DNA of 64,000 bases, from the NCBI GenBank assembly GCA_963942565.1, contig OZ012697.1, positions 24,409,375 through 24,473,374 on the forward strand. The letters are read 5' to 3'. The notes under the pieces are model-generated. The model did no database searches. It had not been told where the DNA came from and worked only from the letters and a program-made list of their open reading frames with translations. Shown here one piece after another: positions 1 through 10,430 of this stretch. How positions within the stretch are numbered: the first letter of the stretch is position 1; each line of letters opens with the position of its first letter. The position numbers were made by a program, and so were the translations under genes. Source of the DNA: Maea johnstoni. Its lineage: Eukaryota; Annelida; Polychaeta; Spionida; Magelonidae.

Positions 1-453
1 TAAAACTGACCAATATCGTAGAGGCTCAGAAATATTTATTGCCAAAACTTCAACTCCATTTTGTCCAGTTTCAGTGTGTGTGAGATTTCTGGAGATGTTG
101 GGAGATCCAATGGATGGTAGTATGCCGGTGGTACGTCGTGTGGTTAGGACTAAACATGGAATGGAGGCTGTAAAAACGGGAAAGGCATTAGGATATTCGA
201 CGGTCAAGGATTTATTTCTGAAGGCTATGATGTCAGTGACCGACGAGCCGAGGAAATATGGATTACATAGTCTACGTTCAGGGGGAGCGTCGGCAGCAGC
301 TGCTGCTAATGTGTCAGATAGGTTGATTTCTACTCATGGTAGATGGAAATGTGAGGCCAGTAGGAATCGATATATCAAAGATAGTGATAAAAATAAATTA
401 AAAATATCCAAGGCTCTAGGATTTTAGTTCTAGGCCCGTTCTTTGGTCTCTCG

Positions 454-541
454 GCAGTGGGGTAGTCACCGTGCCTTATCAATGTACTTCAAAAATCTGT
501 GTTTTTGTTATATTATTGCTCATAAAGCATTAGTTGGGAAT
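454..541 (+). repeat. B1 split direct repeat of the DIRS-like element
   Basis: 88 bp starting GCAGTGGGGTAGTC, repeated at 1117-1204 with almost no change. It begins 26 bp after the recombinase stop codon. Confidence 0.8.
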
Positions 542-959
542 TGAAGTTTCCGGCGTTATACTATGTATTTAGCCGGAAACGGATTTCCCTACGATTGCGT
601 AAGTGGCAATCAGGTGATAGGAAGTAGTGCGATATAGGACTACTTCCTATGGCTATTTAAAGGGGTGTAAGCTATTGTTCTGTCTCTCGGACAGTGAAGG
701 CCCCACGGTGTTTGTCTCCTGTTTTGTTTAGCAGGGTAAAATTTAAAATTCAATTTTGAGTGGGTGGTAACTGGATATGTATTTATTTATTTGACATTAT
801 CAATTAAAAATCCCGATTATTTTGATGTTCAGCATTAGGTTCGGTGCACCTCCCCCAGTTTTATAGAGGCTGTAGGGTTGGGTGGCTCGCTGCATCGCTT
901 TTTGTATTATGATATATGTCATGGGATATATATATATTCTAGTTAATCCTTGGAGGATC

Positions 960-1098
960 GGCTTAAGTGGTATAGAGTCATTTGTATTTATAAAGATATA
1001 AGATTGTTGGATATGTTTGGTTGGATTGATGACCGGATTAAGTGATATATGGAGTCATTTGTATGTATAAAGATATGAGATTGTTGGATGTGTTTTTG
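960..1098 (+). repeat. ~75-bp tandem repeat, two units, inside A2
   Basis: Units start at 960 and 1035 and share a core around GAGTCATTTGTAT and AAAGATAT(A/G)AGATTGTTGG. They lie in the A2 segment of the DIRS-like element. Another possible regulatory feature of A2 is a TATTTAAA box near 654. Confidence 0.7.
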
Positions 1099-1116
1099 AT
1101 AATAAATGCGGCAGTG

Positions 1117-1204
1117 GCAGTGGGGTAGTCACCGTGCCTTATCAATGTACTTCAAAAATCTGTGTTTTTGTTATATTATTGCTCATAAAGCATTAGTTGG
1201 GAAT
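1117..1204 (+). repeat. B2 split direct repeat, likely element 3' terminus
   Basis: Second copy of the 88-bp repeat. Similarity to 454-541 ends at 1204, which I take as the element's 3' boundary. Confidence 0.75.
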
Positions 1205-1808
1205 ACGACGCTCATGAATAGAGGTGTTCGTCTAAACACAGAAACTTGCTCCAGCTGTTTTTTCGGTTACCTTTAACAATACTAGTAGGTAGTGTGACGT
1301 CACCGGTGGTCAATTGCTCTTTTGACAGATTTGGGTGGAGTGTAATTAGGATCAGTTAGATTTAGCAGTAATCTAACCCAGGGTATTTTTGAAAGTATAT
1401 ACTGAGCTGATACTCTGTACAGCATGCGTTTCTGCCTGTGAAGTGCGTACTGGGGCTGGTCCCCAATTAATAAATCAACATTTCCAGAAGGACGTTAAAA
1501 TACATTTGAAGATTGAATAAAAATATTTCTTTCTCTCACACTTTCTGGGAGTGGCTGTTGAATTTGCAACTTGAAAAATTGAAAAAAAAAAGTTTCCCTC
1601 TTTCTCCCTCAGAATCAAGTGTTCTCACACTCAAGTTTAATCTTTGTCACATCTCATCGCCGAATAATCTTGGTAGAAAATGTATTCGACTTGCAGTACA
1701 AATTACCCACCTTCCGCCCACGGATTGTCCGCCCACTGCATGAGGGACCCCTCCTCTAGTGGCCACTTGACTGATCTGCCCAGCATTTTTTTTAGTTATT
1801 TCTAACAT
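1205..1808. other. Gene-free stretch, nothing recognised
   Basis: AT-rich sequence with a short poly-A run near 1580. No coding region above noise, no RNA gene and no repeat shared with the rest of the window was seen. Confidence 0.5.
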
Positions 1809-2100
1809 CTTAGATGACCAAACACAAGTGGATTCTAAACCAGCCAGTCAACCTGAACATGATAGCCTCAACCATGGTCAAATAATAGCCGCTAATAGCC
1901 CCCCCCCCCCCCCCCCCAGCTGGTGGTGGAGATACGGTTTCTCTGTAATGTAATCGATGTGAGAGTGCTGATTGGTCCTTGTTCACACGTGATCTCGCGC
2001 TGATGTCTTATCTGGTATTCCTGGCATGAGTCCAGCATGTAACTATAGGGCATATAGTAATTGGTCTCTCGCTACATATCCATTCTTTTCTTTATCCAAG
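1809..2100 (+). mobile_element. R1 family MITE
   Basis: A ~290-bp repeat also found at 5693-5911 (-), 35980-36300, 53359-53646, 62018-62100 (-), 62305-62577 (-) and 63061-63345. Its ends are imperfect inverted repeats: CTTAGATGACCAAACA at the left, and the right end reads CTTGGATAAAGAAAAG on the opposite strand. In this copy the central GCACCCCC run has grown into a poly-C tract (about 1900-1917). It has no coding capacity, so it is a non-autonomous DNA transposon of unassigned superfamily. Confidence 0.7.
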
Positions 2101-3410
2101 ATAACATGAATGTATTGAGTGGGTATCTTTATTCACAGCACAGACTCGTATTTCATATGTAAGTAACAAAAAACTACATCTTTTTTATTATATGTATCAG
2201 TGTAATCTTAAAACGGAACGTTATTTGATCATTCATTTCACAGCCCAAGAGGTTGTATGTCTGATTGCAGACTCGATACCCTATTTTAATAGTTGCGAGA
2301 TTAAATCATTAATTCGTTCATTATAATCAACAAGAGTGGTGCAGACATGTTTTTTTGTTAGTTTACTGATAAATTAAGTAATACATGTGCAGCGAAATGT
2401 AAAATAACATGTAATTTTAATAGGAGCTGGTAAGGTGGCGGTCGGTGAAATGAGGGGCAGAACTGGCGGTGGGCCATCAAATTCTTGGGGGATGTTCCGT
2501 ATCCATGACACGAAATGGTCACATACGTAAAACATTTGAAAGTCAATAAATACAGCTTTCAACCCTCAGAAGCACACTAAGACTCCTTTATTAAACTGCA
2601 AGACGATGTATTATATATACTTCCTTACCTAAATACCCCACTTTTACATTTCCATTAAAACTGCTTTTATAGTTTTCTTCTACGAGGGTAAATCCAAGAG
2701 ACTGTCTCTTTTCATGTAACATTCCCTCTGATACCTTAATTGATTTGACCCAGATAGATAAAAAACGCCTAGAGCATTGAGGGGGATTACTAAGCAGGAA
2801 ACACAGCCAAAGCACAGTGTATTACCATATCCGCCACTCCACATCCTGGGTCCTCGCTACGGTAGCCTATGTGAAGAAGTCCACTGATTTTCACTTCAAT
2901 TGCAGGGAAATATTAAATTTATATTGTGTGGTGACCAGAGAAATACATCCAATTGAACCGCAACACCATAGGTACTGCATGCCAGCCTCTACGGCATATG
3001 CGCCTCGAGTTACGCGCTGTAGCCTGGGGTTGTATTGGTCACGTGATCTGTGCAGTGCTGGTTGACTGGCTGGCTGGCTGGGAGCTGTTATGCTATCTAG
3101 GTCAGATAGTGAGAGGCAGCGAAATTGGATGATTCATGACCAGCGCCCACTCCCTGTCTACTTCTCTCAGGTGGTGACTAAGTCTCTTGGGTACGAAATC
3201 TCCTGCACTGCATTACGGTTTACAAACATAATATCTACAATGAATATAAAAAACAACTAAGAATGAAAGATATAGGTGAGAAGAAAAGGAGATAGAAGGA
3301 CGAATAAGTTGAGGTACATGTATCTAAAGTTGGGGCGGATTTGGCTTGGGGCGTATCAAACGTGGGCCGAAATCGGTTGTATTCCTTTGAATAGCAGTAA
3401 ATTCACCTCC
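2101..3410. other. Gene-free stretch
   Basis: Small ORFs here show no recognisable motif. A more GC-rich patch (2820-3120) holds a short CTGG run near 3065. The phrase TTGGTCACGTGATC near 3035 recalls the R1 interior, so a decayed R1 copy is possible. Nothing else is supported. Confidence 0.45.
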
Positions 3411-3640
3411 CCGTAGATGTGTGAATGAGTTCGTTATCCACTTACTTGGAACGTATGCATCCAGCTTCGAGCTTCACAGTTTGTAGCGTGTTACCTGGTA
3501 ACATTGTTCCATCCAAACAGGAAAGGAGTGTGCGGTGAAATGAGAAATATGTAAAGCTCATATCTGCTGATATTGAGAACTGTGGTGAGTAAACACTGAA
3601 GAGAATAGCGCCTCACAACCAGAATCTTAGCTAGGATATC
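3411..3640 (+). repeat. R2 dispersed repeat
   Basis: A ~220-bp repeat beginning CCGTAGATSTRTGAA and ending near GAGAAYTGTGGTGAGTA. Other copies are at 19121-19345, 35727-35945, 52876-53030 and 62779-63000. All are in the same orientation, and three are followed closely by an R1 copy. No terminal inverted repeats or coding capacity were seen. Confidence 0.7.
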
Positions 3641-3821
3641 AAAAATGGTGACAAAAAAATGAAAAGTGCCTGTCCATAAGGCATTGACCATGATTAGATA
3701 TCCGGGGAGGGGGGGGGGGGGGGGGGGGCGTGTACAGAATTGAAAAAAAAAGCCCTGATAATCAGTGAAAAATTAATTGAGCTCTGACTCCATGGAAAAA
3801 ATAATTGGACTCCAGCCAGAC

Positions 3822-4980
3822 GGCCCTGCACACCAAAAAAGGGTCTCAGATCAGGTTGAGAATGCATCTCAGAGCATCTAGAACCCTCTGGCTTCTGGGG
3901 GCCTTGCTCGCCCCCCAGACCCCCGGCCGCAATGGCAGTGTGCCACAGTCAGCCCTGCACACCAGTAAAAGGTAAAAAAGGTAGGGCTGCACTCATGGAG
4001 GAAGATCCACTTATGAGCTCACCACCCGTTTGACTCGTGAGCTCATGAGCTCATTGCGTTCCAATTTTCCAAAGAACTACTTATTTTCCAGCCCAGCTAT
4101 TAATTTTTTTTTTTTAATGGCGGAGATTTATTATCATTGCAATGTTTTTGGAATCTTAAAACGTGCTGACAAATACAAAGGTCAGTTTGATACTCAACAC
4201 CACTCGAATGTATACATTGGAGATTGTAAAGAAGATGTGACAGCGATAAGCAGGACTTTATGTATGTTAATAATGTGTGTTAGGTGCTCTGTGTTACGTT
4301 TGTGTTCCCAAAATAGACAAGTTCACGATTTGAACATTTCAGCTCCAGCTCGGCGAGTTTGCCCCAGGACTCGAGCCACTCGAGTTCGTGAGTGGTGAGT
4401 GCAGCTCTAAAAAAGTTAAATTGTTTTCTCAAAACCGGAAGAATTTTCATCTGGCTCAGATGAGGCTGAGAATACATCTCAGAGCATGTAGAACCCTCTG
4501 GCTTCTGGGGGCCTTGAGCGGCCTCAATACCCCCAGCCGCAATGGCAGTGTGCTACAGGCAAACAGCCCTGCACACCAAGAAAGGGTAGAAAAGGTAAAT
4601 GATTTTCTTAAAACAGGAAGAATTTCCATCTGGAATAATTCATTTATGGCTCAGATAAGGCTGAGAATGCATCTCAGAGAATCTAGAACCCTCTGGTTTC
4701 TGAGGGCCTTGAGTGGCCCCCAGACCCGGGCCACAATGGCAGTGCACAACGGGCAGGCAGCCCTGTACACCAAAAAAGGGTAAAAAATGGTAAATTGTTT
4801 CCTCAAAACAGAACAAATTTCATCATCTGGAATCACTCATTTGGGCATCAGATAAGGTTGGTAATGCATCTCAGAGCATCTACAACCCTTTCACTTATGG
4901 CAGTACCAACTCCCCCGTCCGCAATGGCTGTGCGCCACCGGCAGATGGCCCCTGTGCGCCAATGGCATACAGACTAGGAC
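3822..4980 (+). repeat. ~4-copy tandem repeat (150-200-bp unit)
   Basis: Each unit contains GAATGCATCTCAGAGCATCT, then ACCCTCTGG, a GC-rich GGCCGCAATGGCAGTG block and CCTGCACACCAAAAAAGGG. Units lie at about 3822-3950, 3951-4566 (interrupted by 3982-4409), 4567-4755 and 4756-4980. The divergence between units indicates an old array. Confidence 0.75.
3982..4409. mobile_element. hAT-like MITE (TAGRGCTGCACTC family)
   Basis: The left end TAGGGCTGCACTCA matches the inverted right end, which reads TAGAGCTGCACTCACC on the opposite strand. The interior matches the elements at 49712-50227 and 51683-52483. The last of these has an exact 8-bp target duplication, which is the hAT signature. Non-autonomous; inserted into a tandem repeat unit. 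Confidence 0.7.
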
Positions 4981-5131
4981 ACCCTAGGCCCCTGAAAGTG
5001 ATGAAAAAAAATTGAGCCCTGAATTGATGAATTTTTTTTTATCGTGCCCTGAATCTCAACGAAAAAAATAATTGTGCCCTAACTTCTATACACGCCCCCC
5101 CCCCCCTTAGATATCTAATGGTCAATGCCTA

Positions 5132-5671
5132 ACCTGATAACAGCAATTCCAAAATTTCTGCCCATTCAGATTGAGCTACTAATCTCCATCAAATCCTTAT
5201 ACAAACTACATGTAATACTGTTAAATAGCCTATTGTGTAAAAAGGGCAATTTACATTTCAGCTATGTCATGAAAGAAAATAGTTTGTTATTATCCCCAAA
5301 AAGTCAGAATTTAAAATTCATTATAGAAATATTTGCCTGTCCAAAAAGGCGGTTTTCAGGACACTGCCTGTCCAAAAGGCAGGACGGGTCCTGGCTAAGT
5401 CCCTGCAGTCACAACTGTCCATTCAACTCTGCTGACCAAAAACAATATGCAATAGGGGCACCCCCAAATCTGTTTTTTTTCATGTGATAACTGATATGAA
5501 AATTATGCACGCTCTTACTCCACAACCTATTCAGTTATGATTTCTCTTATATGGAACTCCTCGTTTAACTTTTTAGTTTTTTGCAGTTGACCCCAGGAGG
5601 TGTTTAAAGAAATCATTGTTAGTAGCACCACCAGTGGCATATTTTGGAACTAAATTATCCCACTAAATTAT
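5132..5671. other. Upstream flank of ZNF-A unit
   Basis: The part from 5225 to 5390 matches 59005-59190 (AATAGCCTATTGTGT, then GCCTGTCCAAAA twice). This marks it as part of the ancestral duplication unit that carries the ZNF genes. No coding sequence recognised. Confidence 0.55.
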
Positions 5672-5693
5672 CCCCCCCCCCCCCCCCCCCCCC
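5672..5693. repeat. Poly-C tract
   Basis: About 22 uninterrupted C residues directly beside a truncated R1 copy. Tracts of this kind also occur near 1900, 3709, 5093, 18911, 36786, 48487 and 50467. Confidence 0.9.
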
Positions 5694-5911
5694 CAATGTC
5701 AAGAGTCGCTGACTGGCAGCAGCGCGAAGTCACATGGGAACAAGGACCAATCAAGGCTCTCATATCGATTACATTACAGAGAAACCTGATCTCCACCATC
5801 AGCTGGGCACCAATTTAGGGCTATTAGGGGGCTATTAGTTGACGCTGGTTGAGGCTAGCACGTTCAGGTTGGGCGGCTGGTTTCGAATCCTCTAGTGTTT
5901 GGTCATCTAAG
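5693..5911 (-). mobile_element. R1 family MITE, one end lost
   Basis: Reverse-strand copy of R1, from the GCGCGARGTCACATG block to the terminal TTGGTCATCTAAG. The end nearest the poly-C tract is missing. Confidence 0.65.
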
Positions 5912-6629
5912 CTCGGACCCTCCCTATGCTAATTGGTTTGTGGTGACCAATCCATGTGTCCTTCATTTTAAGATCATAGGGACTACAATGAAGCATACTA
6001 GTCCCTAAAGACAAATGAATGTCTGGACCGGTTCACATTTGAGGGTAGTCCTCCAAGTTCGAAATCGTACTAAATGATAAGACAAGGTTTTTAGAGTACT
6101 TAAGAGAAGTGAACAGAAAGAGTGAAAAAGAGAGAGAAACCATAACTACAATGGGTCTAATAAAAATATTCAAAGATATATATTTAGTGGTGACAGAGTA
6201 ACACCATATTTATTTTTTTAATTTTCATTATTGTTTTCAACTATTTAAACTTGTACATCTTCATATCATTAGTGTTTGCCTAAGATAATCTAAACTTTAT
6301 GGAAGAGATGACTTTATATGTTAAAATGATAAGAATTCTACAAAAGAGTGCAATTAGCCATTACTGGCAAGCTCTAATAAATAATCACACCAACCACAAT
6401 GAAAACACCATAGCTTATTCAATTTGAAGAATTCAATATCAAAGTTCACATTTTCAGAAACTATAGGAACTTAGTTTTTAATCTATCTATATATATAAGT
6501 TTCATATATGCATTTTTATTTTGCTATTTGATTAGCAATTACACTTTGGACTCATTTGGTTAAACAAACTGTACAATCCTTGCATTTGCTTTTGTATGTT
6601 AATGTTTAATTTCTATTCTTATTTTGTAG
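5912..6629 (+). other. Probable intron upstream of ZNF-A
   Basis: AT-rich sequence ending in a pyrimidine tract and AG (6628-6629). Its last ~120 bp, including TGTACAATC...CTTGC and TTTCTATTCTTATTTTG, are shared with the other ZNF units. No leader exon or promoter could be located. Confidence 0.55.
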
Positions 6630-6818
6630 ATACAAGATAAGACCTGGTGGGACCTAAGAGAACTAGGATTCCTGAGAAAACTTAGAGTCAAATATGTTGC
6701 CTTGGAATGTCATGTGGCACCTGGATGACCTTCACCTCCACTCATCATTTCTTTGCTGAGTGGACAACCAAGGACTTAATAGAAATAAAGATTTAAACAA
6801 TTTTAAAGAACTACAAAT
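6630..6818 (+). other. 3' splice acceptor and 5' UTR part of ZNF-A terminal exon
   Basis: TTATTTTGTAG is followed by an exon-like sequence (CCTGGTGGGACCTAAG, ACTAGGATTCCTGAG) conserved in all four units. Acceptors are after 26117, 42210 and 54319 in the others. It carries stops in every frame, so it is untranslated apart from a possible 21-codon upstream ORF starting near 6693. Confidence 0.7.
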
Positions 6819-9800
6819 ATGGAATCCCATATAAAAGTAATGCACAGAACTCATGATAAAAACAACATAAGTGGAACTACCGAGGAAACTCCTTCAGATG
6901 GTGTTCAACTGTGGCAGGTGAAAAAGGAACCATCCGAATCTGAGGACCCAGGGTCCAAGTATCATCAGGATTTGAACCTCCACAAAGAGACAGTTAAAAT
7001 GGATAAGAATCATGTTTATAAATGGACGGTTGCTTCCTCAGGAACAGTCCCATTGAAAGTTGAGGGTGGTACAGTTAATTCTACCACTGAATCAAAGAAG
7101 ATTACCGTTGTATATCCTTCCATAGCTGGCATCAGATACCCAACCCTCCAGAAGGCTCGCGTCCTACCAATCGCAGACAGAGCTTATTCGGAGACCATGA
7201 AGATAGATCCCTCACAGAATAGTGATCAGGATCCTGAACATTCAAATAGAGAGGACGGAGGTAGGTCAAACATTGAAGATATGAAACGGTTATCACCAGT
7301 AGTTGAGAATGAGAACTCATATAAAAATTCTACCACTGAATCAAAGAAGATTACCGTTGTATATCCTTCCATAGCTGGCATCAGATACCCCACCCTCAAG
7401 AAAGCTTGTAGCTTACCAATCGCAGACAGAGCTTATTCAGAGACCATGAAGATAGAACCCTCACATAATAGCGATCAGGATCCTGAACATTCAAATAGAG
7501 AGGACGGAGGTAGGTCAAACATTGAAGACATGAAACAGGTATCACCAGGAGTTGTGAATGAGAACTCATATAAAGATGGTGCCTCTGAACATTCAAAGAG
7601 AGCGGTAGAAACAAGTAGAACAGAAACTGAAGCTGCAGGAAGAGTGTCAACAAAAGTTCAGCAGAAGGCCTTGAATAAAGAAACTTTTGGATCTGAGAAA
7701 GTTCTCGTTACCATACTTAACAGGTCCAAGCCATCTAATTCAGTGGTGAAAAGTAAACTGGAAATTGAAAGAATGGTGAAAAAGGCCCTAACGGCCCTAA
7801 AGTATAAAAATCTGAAAGAGGATTTAAAGAACAACTTCTTTCTATACAACTGCACCCTGTTACAGTCTAATGAAAATTGCATCGAGTACCTGAAGTTCTA
7901 CCACGGTGAAGCAACTACAATCCAGCTCTCAGTGAAGATCCGATCAGATTTTACGCCCCTTATTGAAGTTCATGGCAAGCACGTCAGTCCTGAACATGAG
8001 TTCTGGTCTGGATTACCTGAGAAGTACACAACACCAGCAGATATAGTCAAACTTCTGACCAAACTTCATGGGTTTACAGTATGCATGGGCAATCCGGATA
8101 AAGAGTACCACTCGCTGATCAAAAGTCATGTAGAATGGTGCCAGCCGCCACAGGCATATGTGGAAGGAGATTTTGGGGCGGTCAAAGATGGGGTATCGTA
8201 CACGTCTTCTATTCGGACAATGGCATGTGAATTGCTGACCAAGTACAAGCGTTGCAGGAAGTGCATCTTGTATCGGAATTCGCTTAAAAAGGCAAAAACA
8301 CGAGAGAGGAAGGACAAACAAAATATCCCCTCAGATCTCTTGACCTCCAAAAAGCCACACAGTAAAATGAACTCCCAGGAGCTGATAGCCAAGTTACAGC
8401 AGGCTCTGAAACAAGCAAAGACTTTTGCTGTCGAAAACGAACAGCTTCGGCAACATATGACCAGGACGTATGATGTTCTCAAAAGGTCTGGCGCCAGTAC
8501 TATCGCTACAACCTTAATGACTGGAGGTGAATTAAACATGGGGACGTACTTGCCAACCAGTAAAAGTGTACATGTACCTCAGTTAAATGATTTCACTATA
8601 GTAACAGAAGCCAATGGCCAGGACACACCTGCACACAGAGAAGAAGGGAGCAAGGATGGAACCACAATTATGGTCGTCCCCACAGAGATGTCCACAAATA
8701 AGGACTTTCAGGCAGAGATTGGATCACAGGGTGGAGGACCTAGTGAGGGTCTCGTCCTCAAAGGGATTAACAGTGGAACTAAAATGAACAGTCTTCTGAG
8801 AGAGAATGATGCAGACTTTACAAACAACCATGTGCCTGAAAAAACTGCTCTAAAGTCACCGCAAAATCTTGCCAACTCTTTAGCATCTCAGATAGGAGTA
8901 GATCATGAGAATGAAAAGCCCATTCAGTCCAGTGAGACTACTGAAGTGTGTGACGATTCTCATCCTGTGGCTGCTCCGAAGAATCCTCATCCAGACTTAG
9001 AATGTGGTCCTCCCTCTCCAGTGTTGCACAGTGAATCGCCCCAAAACACTGACATGCATGATTGCAAGGAGTGTGGAAGAGCTTTTTCACGAGTACAAGA
9101 CCTGAAGAATCATGCGAGAACTCATTATGCAAAAAAAACATTTAAATGTTGGCGTTGTAGGAAAATATTCCCAAGTTTGTCTATTTTAGTGGCTCACAGA
9201 AAAGTTCATACTGTTACAAAACATGTCAAATGTGACAAGTGTGGAAAGGTATTCTCAAATGCTATTCAGTTACGATCACATGCTATAAAAGAGCATTGGG
9301 ATGATCACCAATTCAAGTGTAATAAGTGCGACAAGGTATTCTCTCAATATCCTTCTTTAGCACTACACAGGAGGACCCACAAAGTAGAGAAGCCCTTCAA
9401 GTGCTGCATTTGCAATAGGGCGTATGCTACGATCAATTTTCTGACAGCTCACATGAAAACTCATACTGGTGAGAGACCATACAAATGTACACAATGCAGC
9501 AAGGCGTACTCCTCATCCAAATCTCTCAAAAGCCATATGAGATTTCATACAGGTGAAAATTCCTGTAAATGTAAACTATGTGGCAAAGCATATAGCTCCT
9601 CCTCCTTGCGTGCTCACATGAGGGTTCACAGTGGTGAAAAGCCATATGAATGTGAGTATTGTGATAAACGCTTTCATATAGCGTCCCGTTTAACTTACCA
9701 TAGGAAAACTCATACAGGTGAAAAGCCTTACAAGTGTGATATTTGTTCAAAGACTTTTTCGAGATTGGCTAGCGTAAAAATACATAGAGTAATTCACACA

Positions 9801-10430
9801 GGTGAAAAACCTTACAAGTGTAAGCTGTGCAACAAGGCCTTTACTAGTTCCTGTAATTTGACAAGACACCAGAGAATTCACTCTGGTGAAAAGCCCTACC
9901 AATGTGAACTATGTGGTAAGAGTTTTGGACGGTCTGCGCACTTAGAAGCACATCTGATGGTTCATAATGGGGAAAAGTCCTTTAAGTGTGAAATATGTGA
10001 GAAGGAATTTACGCATGCAAGTTATTACAAGTCACACATGAGGATCCATACTGGGGAAAGACCTTACCAATGCCAAGAATGTGGCAAGACCTTCATTCAT
10101 AAGGGAAATTTAAATAGACACATGACGATGCACACAGAAGAGAAGCCTTTTCAATGTAATCTTTGTGAGAAGGCATTTAGATTCAAGATATCTCTAAAAC
10201 AGCATGCAGTTACTCACAGTGGCGAGAAGCCCCACACGTGTGAGCAATGTGGACTCGCTTTCGCTCTTAAAAGTAATCTTGTGAGACACCAGCGTACTCA
10301 CACCGGTGAGAAACCATTTCAGTGTGAGCAGTGTGGGAAAGCGTTTACTCAATCTACTCACCTTATTGCTCATATTAAGACTCACAAGTCTAGGTCCAAC
10401 AATGCTGGTAGCCGTACCAAGGCAGACTAG
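6819..10430 (+). CDS. ZNF-A: 16-finger C2H2 protein with unassigned conserved N-terminal domain
   Basis: Probable nuclear DNA-binding protein of 1203 aa; binding site and target genes unknown. The ATG at 6819 follows the shared untranslated leader and aligns with the starts of ZNF-C and ZNF-D. Layout: acidic N-terminus with a ψKxE SUMO motif (VKKEP, ~residue 33) and LKVEG (~78); two 83-residue copies of an in-frame duplication (~88-253); the conserved family domain (~323-490) with FTVCMGNPDKEY and a final CRKC; a coiled coil (~515-552); a linker; 16 C2H2 fingers (~747-1190); and a KSRSNN...TKAD tail. Finger 7 is one residue short between its zinc cysteine and histidine. Compared with ZNF-C it lacks the QQELSRSV...VVVKRE part and the DHLNMV repeats. 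It shares LEIERMVKKAL with ZNF-B, its closest relative. No KRAB, ZAD, BTB or SCAN domain is visible. Confidence 0.95.
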   Translation: MESHIKVMHRTHDKNNISGTTEETPSDGVQLWQVKKEPSESEDPGSKYHQDLNLHKETVKMDKNHVYKWTVASSGTVPLKVEGGTVNSTTESKKITVVYPSIAGIRYPTLQKARVLPIADRAYSETMKIDPSQNSDQDPEHSNREDGGRSNIEDMKRLSPVVENENSYKNSTTESKKITVVYPSIAGIRYPTLKKACSLPIADRAYSETMKIEPSHNSDQDPEHSNREDGGRSNIEDMKQVSPGVVNENSYKDGASEHSKRAVETSRTETEAAGRVSTKVQQKALNKETFGSEKVLVTILNRSKPSNSVVKSKLEIERMVKKALTALKYKNLKEDLKNNFFLYNCTLLQSNENCIEYLKFYHGEATTIQLSVKIRSDFTPLIEVHGKHVSPEHEFWSGLPEKYTTPADIVKLLTKLHGFTVCMGNPDKEYHSLIKSHVEWCQPPQAYVEGDFGAVKDGVSYTSSIRTMACELLTKYKRCRKCILYRNSLKKAKTRERKDKQNIPSDLLTSKKPHSKMNSQELIAKLQQALKQAKTFAVENEQLRQHMTRTYDVLKRSGASTIATTLMTGGELNMGTYLPTSKSVHVPQLNDFTIVTEANGQDTPAHREEGSKDGTTIMVVPTEMSTNKDFQAEIGSQGGGPSEGLVLKGINSGTKMNSLLRENDADFTNNHVPEKTALKSPQNLANSLASQIGVDHENEKPIQSSETTEVCDDSHPVAAPKNPHPDLECGPPSPVLHSESPQNTDMHDCKECGRAFSRVQDLKNHARTHYAKKTFKCWRCRKIFPSLSILVAHRKVHTVTKHVKCDKCGKVFSNAIQLRSHAIKEHWDDHQFKCNKCDKVFSQYPSLALHRRTHKVEKPFKCCICNRAYATINFLTAHMKTHTGERPYKCTQCSKAYSSSKSLKSHMRFHTGENSCKCKLCGKAYSSSSLRAHMRVHSGEKPYECEYCDKRFHIASRLTYHRKTHTGEKPYKCDICSKTFSRLASVKIHRVIHTGEKPYKCKLCNKAFTSSCNLTRHQRIHSGEKPYQCELCGKSFGRSAHLEAHLMVHNGEKSFKCEICEKEFTHASYYKSHMRIHTGERPYQCQECGKTFIHKGNLNRHMTMHTEEKPFQCNLCEKAFRFKISLKQHAVTHSGEKPHTCEQCGLAFALKSNLVRHQRTHTGEKPFQCEQCGKAFTQSTHLIAHIKTHKSRSNNAGSRTKAD
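7079..7576 (+). repeat. 249-bp in-frame tandem duplication within ZNF-A
   Basis: Two adjacent copies (starting 7079 and 7328) of a segment encoding STTESKKITVVYPSIAGIR onward, 83 codons each. They differ at only a few positions. No other paralog here contains the segment. Confidence 0.9.

Larger units (their letters stand above)
1..1204 (+). mobile_element. DIRS-order (Ngaro/PAT-like) retroelement, 3' part
   Basis: Fossil retroelement whose left side lies outside the window. Seen: the C-terminal part of a tyrosine recombinase (74-427) with the HSLRSGGAS block and the GRWK...RYIKD block typical of DIRS/Ngaro recombinases. It is followed by an 88-bp sequence (454-541) that recurs almost unchanged at 1117-1204. 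Known: Ngaro/PAT-type elements end in split direct repeats arranged B1-A2-B2. Here 454-541 fits B1, 542-1116 fits A2 and 1117-1204 fits B2. The close match of B1 and B2 suggests a fairly young copy. Completeness cannot be judged from this window. A Crypton would have a similar recombinase but not the split repeats. Confidence 0.72.
3679..5131. mobile_element. Composite 1.45-kb inverted-repeat element with poly-G/poly-C ends
   Basis: The left end AGGCATTGACCAT...TTAGATATC, then a G-run, then CGTGTACAGAA, is mirrored at the right by TTCTATACACG, a C-run, GATATCTAA and ATGGTCAATGCCT. Inside is a tandem array of about four 150-200-bp units (3822-4980). A hAT-like element (3982-4409) splits that array. 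The superfamily is unknown. The open reading frame across 4388-4783 is a translation of the tandem repeat, not a gene. Confidence 0.65.

Noticed and set aside
4388-4783. 131-codon ORF
   Set aside because: It is a translation of the ~185-bp tandem repeat and starts inside a MITE end.
6819-7800. KRAB, ZAD, SCAN or BTB domain at the N-termini
   Set aside because: None of the expected residue patterns is present in any of the four genes.
9526-9750. tRNA or other RNA genes
   Set aside because: No cloverleaf with matched stems was found anywhere; the only box-like signal is the degenerate SINE at 18.7 kb.
6900-10390. Several long reverse-strand ORFs opposite ZNF-A (and likewise opposite B, C and D)
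   Set aside because: They recur opposite the same conserved coding blocks and are shadows of the finger and domain codons; none has its own motif.
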